Assembly: GCA_946480825.1 (NCBI GenBank)
Contig: CAMLLG010000040.1
Location: 1 to 36,642, forward strand
Length of the DNA stretch: 36,642 nucleotides
Direction of reading: 5' to 3'
Source: an uncultured Lysobacteraceae bacterium
GTDB taxonomy: Bacteria > Pseudomonadota > Gammaproteobacteria > Xanthomonadales > Xanthomonadaceae
Shown: positions 31,646 through 36,642 of the stretch, piece by piece
Layout of the letters: each line of letters opens with the position of its first letter
How positions within the stretch are numbered: position 1 is the stretch's first letter
Program-made: the position numbers and the translations under genes
The notes under the pieces: model-generated
The model's database searches: none
Told to the model about the DNA's origin: nothing
Seen by the model: only the letters and a program-made list of their open reading frames with translations

Positions 31646-34441
31646 ATGAAATCCCTGCCCTGCCCTCCCTCCGACTGGCCGCGCTTCTCCGTGCTGCTCG
31701 ATCACTGCCTGGAACTGGCGCCTTCCGCACGGGAGGCCTGGCTGGATGGTCTGGCCGACGACGACAAACGTTTCCGCGACGCACTGCAAGCGCTGCTGTT
31801 GCGCAGCGAGCGGCGCAGCGGCGACTGGCTGGACACGCCCGCGGGCGTCGAGGTGCCGCAGGCGCCGGCGTTCGTCGAAGGCCAACGGATCGGTCCGTGG
31901 CGACTGCTGCGCCCGCTCGGCAGCGGCGGCATGGGCGCGGTCTGGCTGGCGGCGCGCGCCGACGGCGCCTATCAGCGCGAGGTCGCGCTCAAACTGCCGC
32001 ACGCGCATCTGTCGGGCGGTGCGCTGGGCGACCGCTTCGGCCGCGAGCGCGACATCCTCGCCGGGCTCTCCGACCCGCGCATCGCGCGGTTCTACGACGC
32101 AGGCGTCGCCGACGGCGAGCAACCCTGGCTCGCGCTCGAATACGTGCAGGGCACGCCGATCACCGAGCATTGCGAGCGGCATGCGCTGCCGGTGCGCGGA
32201 CGCGTCGCGCTGCTGCGCGAGGTCGCGGCGGCGGTGCAGGCGGCGCACGCGCGGCTGGTCGTGCATCGCGATCTGAAACCGGCGAACGTGATGGCCACCG
32301 ACGATGGCCAGATCAAACTGCTGGACTTCGGCATCGCCAAACTGCTCGGCGACGAGCCTGCCGACAGCGGCCTGACCCAACTCGGCGATCGCGCCGCGAC
32401 ACCGGGCTATGCCGCGCCGGAACAGCTCGACGGCAGCGCGATCACGGTCGCGACCGACGTCTATGCGCTGGGCGTGATGCTGTACGAACTGCTCACCGGC
32501 GCGCGCCCGTTTCCCACCAGATCCCGATTGGGACGGTTGATCGAAGATCGCGTCGATGCGCCGCTGGCGTCCACGCGGGTCGAGGGCAAACGGCGGGCGG
32601 AACTCGCCGGCGATCTGGACGCGATTCTCGCCAAGGCGATGGCACCCGATCCGGCGAAGCGCTACGGCTCGGTCGAAGCTTTTTCCGAAGACCTCGCGCG
32701 CTATCTCGCCGATCGACCGATCGAGGCGCGACGCATCGGTCGCTGGCGCCGGGCCGTCAAATTCGTGAGCCGACATCGCCAGGGCGTGGCCGCCGCCGCA
32801 GTGCTGGCGCTGGCGCTGGGCGCCGGCGTGGCCGGCGTGCTCTGGCAGTCGCAGCGCGCCGCGGAAGAGGCGCGTCGCGCCGGCGCGATCAAGGATTTTC
32901 TGGTCGAGATCTTCGCGGCGAACGATCCACGGACCGCATCCGACCAGCCGCGCGGCAGCATCACCGCGAAGGCCCTGCTGGACACGGGCGCGGCGAAGAT
33001 CGAATCGCGTTTCGCCGACGACCCCGACGTGCAGATCGAACTGTTGCGCACCATCGCCGATCTCTACGCCCAACTCGGCGAGGACGAGCGTTACGAAGCC
33101 CTGCAGGCGCTGCAACTGAAGAAAACGCGCGAACGCTATGGCCCGCTGCATCCGAATATCCTCAGCGGTGCGGTCGAAACCGCGCAGCGCGCCTGCACCC
33201 GGGCGGAACACGCGATCTGCGTCGCGCGCGTGGCCGAAGCGGATCGCCTGCTGAAAGCGGGCGGCGACGAAGAGCCGCAGCTGCGTGCGCAGTGGTGGCT
33301 GGCGCGCGGGCTGCAGTTGCAGGCCCAAGACGGCCGCATCGACGATGCCGAACGCGCGTATGCGAACGCGGTCGATCTGTATCGGCGCCACGATCCGCGT
33401 TCGCGCGGGATGGTCACCGCGCTGCACGAACTCGCCGGCTTCTACACGTCGATGAAGCTGGATCACGCCCGCGCGATCGCGATCTACCGCGAAGCCTTGG
33501 CGCTGGCCGAATCCCTGCCGGATCGGAACGATGCCGAACTGCAGACGTTTTACGGCAATCTCGGCGTCGTCCACCAGCAGCTCGGCCAGTTCGCCGATGC
33601 CGCGGAAGCGTTTCGCAAATCCGCCGATCATGCCGACCGCACCACCGGCGCGGAATTTCCCACCGCCTGGGTGCCGCGCGTGAACGCCGCGCGTACGTTG
33701 CACCTGGCCGGACAACGCGAGGCCGCGCACCGCGAATTCGCGCGACTGCTGCCGCTGCTGCCGGCCGACGGCCGATACGCGCTGGAATCCGCCGCGGTCC
33801 ATGAAATCTACGGCGAGCGCGTGTCCAGCGAAGGGCGGCCGGAACTCGGCATTCAGCACCTCGAAACCGCGGTCGCGGTGTACGCGCGGCAGAGCTCGCA
33901 TGCGTTCAAACTGCGGCTGGTGCGGCGTTTTCTCGGCGAAGCCTATGCCCGCGCCGGCCGCGACGCCGAGGCTGGGCGAATGCTGAAAACAGCGCTCGAC
34001 GACTACCTGCAGCAGCAATCGGACAGCGACCAACCGGTGATGGCGATCCGGGAAAGCTGGGGGCGCTGGCTTCTGGAGCGCGGGCGTCTGGACGAAGCGC
34101 GGGCGCAGTTCGACACCATCGTGGCCCACGCCGACGGTCGCACGCTCGCGCACATCGCGCTCGCTCACGGCGGTCTGGCGCGCATCGCGCTGGCGGAAGC
34201 GCGCACCGCGGATGCGCTGCGCGAAAGCCGCGCGGCGATGGCCGGTTGGAAAGCCGTGACCGGTTTCCGCGACGTACGCATGGGACCTTATCTGCAGCGC
34301 ATCCATGCCGATGCCCTGGCCGCGGACGGCCAGGTCGTCGCGGCGCAGAAGGAAGAAGATGCGGCCGTCGCCGCGAGCGTGCGCTACGACGCGCCGGGCA
34401 CTCCGACCGCGCAGCGACGGCGCATGACCGCCGCGCACTGA
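31646..34441 (+). CDS. Transmembrane Ser/Thr protein kinase with TPR-like sensor domain
   Basis: In this 931-residue kinase the cytoplasmic N-terminal part holds all catalytic motifs: Gly loop LGSGGMGAVW (91-100), Lys116 in REVALK, HRDLKPANV with Asp209, DFG at 227-229 and APE at 257-259. The activation loop between them contains Ser241, Thr244 and Thr252. One membrane helix spans about 380-400 (VAAAAVLALALGAGVAGVLW). About 500 periplasmic residues follow, with helical TPR-like repeats (for example ELQTFYGNLGVVHQQLGQFA and neighbouring units). Its partner is the ECF sigma gene upstream, which it probably activates by phosphorylation when the periplasmic domain senses a signal. An intrinsic terminator 15 bases after the stop closes the unit. 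The regulon is unknown. Confidence 0.94.
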   Translation: MKSLPCPPSDWPRFSVLLDHCLELAPSAREAWLDGLADDDKRFRDALQALLLRSERRSGDWLDTPAGVEVPQAPAFVEGQRIGPWRLLRPLGSGGMGAVWLAARADGAYQREVALKLPHAHLSGGALGDRFGRERDILAGLSDPRIARFYDAGVADGEQPWLALEYVQGTPITEHCERHALPVRGRVALLREVAAAVQAAHARLVVHRDLKPANVMATDDGQIKLLDFGIAKLLGDEPADSGLTQLGDRAATPGYAAPEQLDGSAITVATDVYALGVMLYELLTGARPFPTRSRLGRLIEDRVDAPLASTRVEGKRRAELAGDLDAILAKAMAPDPAKRYGSVEAFSEDLARYLADRPIEARRIGRWRRAVKFVSRHRQGVAAAAVLALALGAGVAGVLWQSQRAAEEARRAGAIKDFLVEIFAANDPRTASDQPRGSITAKALLDTGAAKIESRFADDPDVQIELLRTIADLYAQLGEDERYEALQALQLKKTRERYGPLHPNILSGAVETAQRACTRAEHAICVARVAEADRLLKAGGDEEPQLRAQWWLARGLQLQAQDGRIDDAERAYANAVDLYRRHDPRSRGMVTALHELAGFYTSMKLDHARAIAIYREALALAESLPDRNDAELQTFYGNLGVVHQQLGQFADAAEAFRKSADHADRTTGAEFPTAWVPRVNAARTLHLAGQREAAHREFARLLPLLPADGRYALESAAVHEIYGERVSSEGRPELGIQHLETAVAVYARQSSHAFKLRLVRRFLGEAYARAGRDAEAGRMLKTALDDYLQQQSDSDQPVMAIRESWGRWLLERGRLDEARAQFDTIVAHADGRTLAHIALAHGGLARIALAEARTADALRESRAAMAGWKAVTGFRDVRMGPYLQRIHADALAADGQVVAAQKEEDAAVAASVRYDAPGTPTAQRRRMTAAH

Positions 34442-34455
34442 CGCCATGCCTTCGC

Positions 34456-34485
34456 TTCGCCGCCTTCGGGCGGCGAAATTTTTTT
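34456..34485 (+). terminator. Rho-independent terminator after the kinase gene
   Basis: TTCGCCGCC (34456-34464), the stable UUCG-type loop TTCG, and GGCGGCGAA (34469-34477) are followed by an A and seven T. This is a textbook intrinsic terminator, 15 bases past the kinase stop. Confidence 0.95.
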
Positions 34486-34526
34486 CGCAGTGATGTCCGG
34501 ATTCCTCGGCGAACCCCCGTTCGGCA

Positions 34527-34976
34527 GTGGTCCTTCCCATTCATGGATCGCCGACATGCACCGCCACCATCGCTCTCCTGGACATCTACGAATTCACCGG
34601 CAAGGTGTCGAAGATTTCGCCGCGCGGCGCGATCGTGAACGCCAAGGGAGCACTCAACCCCATGGTCGACGCCGGCATCGGCGAAGAGGACCACGATCGG
34701 ACCGGCGCGTTGAACGGCATCGACGGCGCGGGTTGGCGCAACACGCAAAATGTCGATGCCATCGGCACGCGGCAGAGGGTGATCCGCAAGGGCCACCGGC
34801 TGCTGAATCGCGATGTGACCGGCATGGGCCGATCGCGGCTCTGTAGGCGCTCGACCGTGTCCGCACCTAACGACGGCGCATGGGTCAAGCGCGGCACGCC
34901 GGACGACGCGCCCATCACCGACAGCGGCGAGATCCGGGGGAGCGAGCATCCGATGGCGGCGGGCACGCCGCGCTGA
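34527..34976 (+). CDS. Unrecognised ORF with coding-like base composition
   Basis: This open frame of 149 codons lies in the 640 bases between the kinase terminator and rluC. From about 34584 its third codon positions are mostly G or C while second positions are AT-richer, the signature of true genes in this genome. The encoded stretch LLDIYEFTGKVSKISPRG continues through VNAKGALNPMVDAGIG and ends in a polar tail. I recognise no domain, signal peptide or membrane segment. The GTG start has no clear ribosome site, so the true start may be internal, or this may be a decayed remnant. Antisense frames here are open too, which weakens the call. Nothing else was found in this gap. Confidence 0.3.
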   Translation: MVLPIHGSPTCTATIALLDIYEFTGKVSKISPRGAIVNAKGALNPMVDAGIGEEDHDRTGALNGIDGAGWRNTQNVDAIGTRQRVIRKGHRLLNRDVTGMGRSRLCRRSTVSAPNDGAWVKRGTPDDAPITDSGEIRGSEHPMAAGTPR

Positions 34977-35077
34977 CCGCGTCCGCCGACCATGTCGCTG
35001 AATTCCATCCATCGAAGCACGCCAGTTCGGATCCGACGACAGTCGGCGGCGACGGCGAACCGCTCGATCCGAGCGGC

Positions 35078-36055
35078 CTACTTCAGTCGATCCAGTACGT
35101 CGATCAATTCCGGCGCCAGCGGCGCGTCCAGCAGATAGTGCGCGCGTCCGCCGTCGAGCGAAAATTCCAGCGAGGCGGCATGCAGGAACAGGCGCTTCAG
35201 GCCGACCTGTTCGCGCAGGCGTTTGTTGATCTCGACATCGCCGTATTTGTCGTCGCCCGCGACCGGATGGCCGATGTGCTGGGCATGGACGCGGATCTGA
35301 TGGGTGCGACCGGTCTCGATCCGCACTTCGCAATAGGAATGTCCACCGCGACGTTCCAGCGCCCGGAAATGGCTCAGCGAAGGCTTGCCCTGGGCATGGA
35401 CCTGGACATGGCGCTCGCCGCCCTGGCGCAGCCCGATGTGCAGCGGCGCGTCCACGGTCATGGTGCCGTCGGGCATGCGTCCGGCCAGCAGCGCCAGATA
35501 ACGCTTGGCGATGCCGCGGCCGTCGTCGGCATCGCTCTCGCGCATGAGCGCCTGCAGCTCGGTCAACGCCGAGCGCTTCTTGGCGATCACCATCAGCCCG
35601 GAGGTATCGCGGTCGAGCCGGTGCACCAGTTCCAGGGATTCGTTCGGTCGCAGCGCGCGCAGGGTCTCGATCACCCCGAAACCGATGCCGCTGCCGCCGT
35701 GGCTGGCCACCCCGGAAGGCTTGTTGATCGCGAGCAGGCGGGCGTCCTCGAACACGATGCTGGCGGCCATCGCGTCCAGCAATCCACGCGCCGGCACGCC
35801 CTTCTCGCCCGGTTCGGCCAGCCGCACCGGCGGAATCCGTACCTCGTCGCCGCTCTCCAACCGGGTCTCGGCCTTCGCGCGGCCCCCGTTCACCCGCACC
35901 TGGCCGCTGCGCACGATCTTGTAAATCAGGGACTTGGGCGCGCCCTTGAGCTGTCCCAGCAGGAAATTGTCCAGCCGTTGGCCGGCGCGGTCTTCGGACA
36001 CGCGGACCAGACGGACCTGTCCCGAAGGGCGCGGATTGGAATCGATTGAGGCCAT
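35078..36055 (-). CDS. rluC: 23S rRNA pseudouridine synthase, RluC/RluD family
   Basis: This 325-residue RluA-family enzyme has an N-terminal S4 RNA-binding domain (residues about 15-75: GQRLDNFLLGQLKGAPKSLI and VRSGQVRVNGGRAK) and a catalytic domain. HRLDRDTSGL carries the catalytic Asp148, and the conserved GRTHQIRVHAQHIGHPVAGD and KRLFLHAASLEF blocks follow. RluC modifies U955, U2504 and U2580 of E. coli 23S rRNA. The divergent arrangement with rne is the same as in E. coli and supports RluC over RluD. The start ATG at 36055 fits the family. It has no close partner on its strand. Confidence 0.93.
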   Translation of the reverse strand: MASIDSNPRPSGQVRLVRVSEDRAGQRLDNFLLGQLKGAPKSLIYKIVRSGQVRVNGGRAKAETRLESGDEVRIPPVRLAEPGEKGVPARGLLDAMAASIVFEDARLLAINKPSGVASHGGSGIGFGVIETLRALRPNESLELVHRLDRDTSGLMVIAKKRSALTELQALMRESDADDGRGIAKRYLALLAGRMPDGTMTVDAPLHIGLRQGGERHVQVHAQGKPSLSHFRALERRGGHSYCEVRIETGRTHQIRVHAQHIGHPVAGDDKYGDVEINKRLREQVGLKRLFLHAASLEFSLDGGRAHYLLDAPLAPELIDVLDRLK

Positions 36056-36519
36056 CGGGATCGTGATCTGCTACACTCGTTGAGCGGTATAAGGGTTTGA
36101 TTTCGCAGGGAGTTGCCGCTGCTGTTTTCGTTTGCAGCGACACCGGGCCGAAAGCCCACCTCTCTTGCGATCTCCGATGCAGTGCGCGGCCACCGCCCCC
36201 GGGGCGGCCATGTTAGCGGCTTGTCGGCGAACCCGCTTATCGCCGGATGCATGGCATCCGTGCTCTGAACACGTCCCGTGCCGCCGCGAGATCGCACCCC
36301 AAGCGCGAAGAAGCAGGCAGCCGGCCCGGCAACACCAGAAAAATTGAAGCGCTCCCGCGGCCCGCCGTGGTGTTGCAGCGCTGGAACACATGTAGCGGAC
36401 CCGTCGGCCGCGCGCCCTCGCGCGCGACGGCGCCGCCGGCAGTCTCCAGAGGCGAAAACGCCCCGGCGTTCCGCGCGCCCGCTCCCGAGCGGGTCAGAAG
36501 CGCTGAGGAACGCAAGACC
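36056..36519 (+). promoter_or_regulatory. rluC-rne divergent region and rne leader
   Basis: The 464 bases between the divergent rluC and rne genes hold no convincing gene. The half nearest rne is GC-rich and can fold into several hairpins, such as CCCGCT-CC-CGAGCGGG-like arms at about 36478-36493 and CGCGCG-rich arms near 36408-36430. A Shine-Dalgarno AGGA (36506-36509) lies ten bases before the rne ATG. In E. coli the long structured rne leader is cleaved by RNase E itself for autoregulation; a similar role here is inferred. Promoters were not identified with confidence. Confidence 0.5.
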
Positions 36520-36642
36520 ATGAAACGCATGCTCATCAACGCGACGCAGGCGGAAGAACTGCGCGTCGCGATCGTCGACGGCCAGACCCTGTACGACATC
36601 GACATCGAACAGCCGTCGAAGGAACAGAAGAAGTCCAACATC
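36520..36642 (+). CDS. rne: Ribonuclease E, N-terminal fragment (3' partial)
   Basis: These are the first 41 codons of RNase E, the endonuclease that starts most mRNA decay and processes rRNA. The start [20 protein letters not shown] is the highly conserved N-terminal strand of the RNase E/G family, followed by [18 protein letters not shown]. RNase G normally begins differently, and the divergent rluC also points to rne. The S1, DNase-I-like and scaffold domains lie beyond the window edge. Confidence 0.94.
   Translation, partial: MKRMLINATQAEELRVAIVDGQTLYDIDIEQPSKEQKKSNI

Noticed and set aside
34586..35020. Minus-strand open frame between rluC and the kinase gene
   Set aside because: Its Ser/Arg/Pro-rich translation has the look of an antisense shadow, while the plus-strand frame has the better codon-position bias.
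1..36642. CRISPR arrays, tRNA or rRNA genes, transposases, phage or toxin-antitoxin modules
   Set aside because: No regularly spaced repeats, RNA-gene sequences or recognisable mobile-element proteins were seen on either strand.

Overview
The window is GC-rich gammaproteobacterial chromosome, most likely from the Xanthomonadales (Lysobacteraceae, Lysobacter/Luteimonas-like). This rests on the cmk-rpsA-ihfB-lapA-lapB order, a cysteine-poor 41-residue L36 resembling the Xanthomonas protein, an adjacent agmatine deiminase/N-carbamoylputrescine amidase pair, and an RNase E starting [10 protein letters not shown]. Species-level placement is inference. No tRNA, rRNA, CRISPR array, insertion sequence or phage gene was seen.

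Layout. (1) 2-862: the 3' part of a thiolase gene, ending at a strong terminator. (2) 956-12711, all on the minus strand and read from high to low coordinates: cmk, rpsA, ihfB, lapA, lapB, a WbpL/WecA-like sugar-phosphate transferase, a WbpM-like dehydratase, galU, an amine-oxidase-like flavoprotein and a MASE1-GGDEF cyclase. The middle genes overlap or abut and form an envelope-sugar/LPS-control block. Its ihfB...wbpL-wbpM framework resembles the borders of the Pseudomonas aeruginosa O-antigen locus, but no O-antigen cassette lies between. (3) 12900-18734, plus strand: rpmJ, a small secreted protein, aguA, aguB, a TetR regulator, an alpha/beta-hydrolase gene broken by two lesions, and a TraB/PrgY-type membrane protein. 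(4) 18816-26899, minus strand: a tiny secreted cysteine-rich peptide gene and an efflux operon of one lipoprotein adaptor and two different RND subunits, coupled by 4-base overlaps. (5) 27162-27973, plus strand: two small c-type cytochromes. (6) 28108-30469, minus strand: nfuA and a TonB-like proline/alanine-rich single-span protein. (7) 30570-34441, plus strand: a pterin dehydratase, then an ECF sigma factor paired with a transmembrane Ser/Thr kinase, ending at a textbook terminator. (8) 34486-36642: an unrecognised ORF with coding-like base composition, rluC on the minus strand, a 464-base leader region, and the first 41 codons of rne.

The most interesting parts are the sigma/kinase pair, whose sigma lacks the usual acidic region-2.2 motif and has Ser-Thr there; the asymmetric RND pair, in which one subunit lacks the canonical proton-relay lysine; the TetR gene and broken hydrolase gene sharing a 10-base operator-like motif; and the secreted four-cysteine peptide. 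I found no clearly new multi-gene defence or mobile system. Function calls come from recognising motifs and family resemblance by eye; no database search was run.
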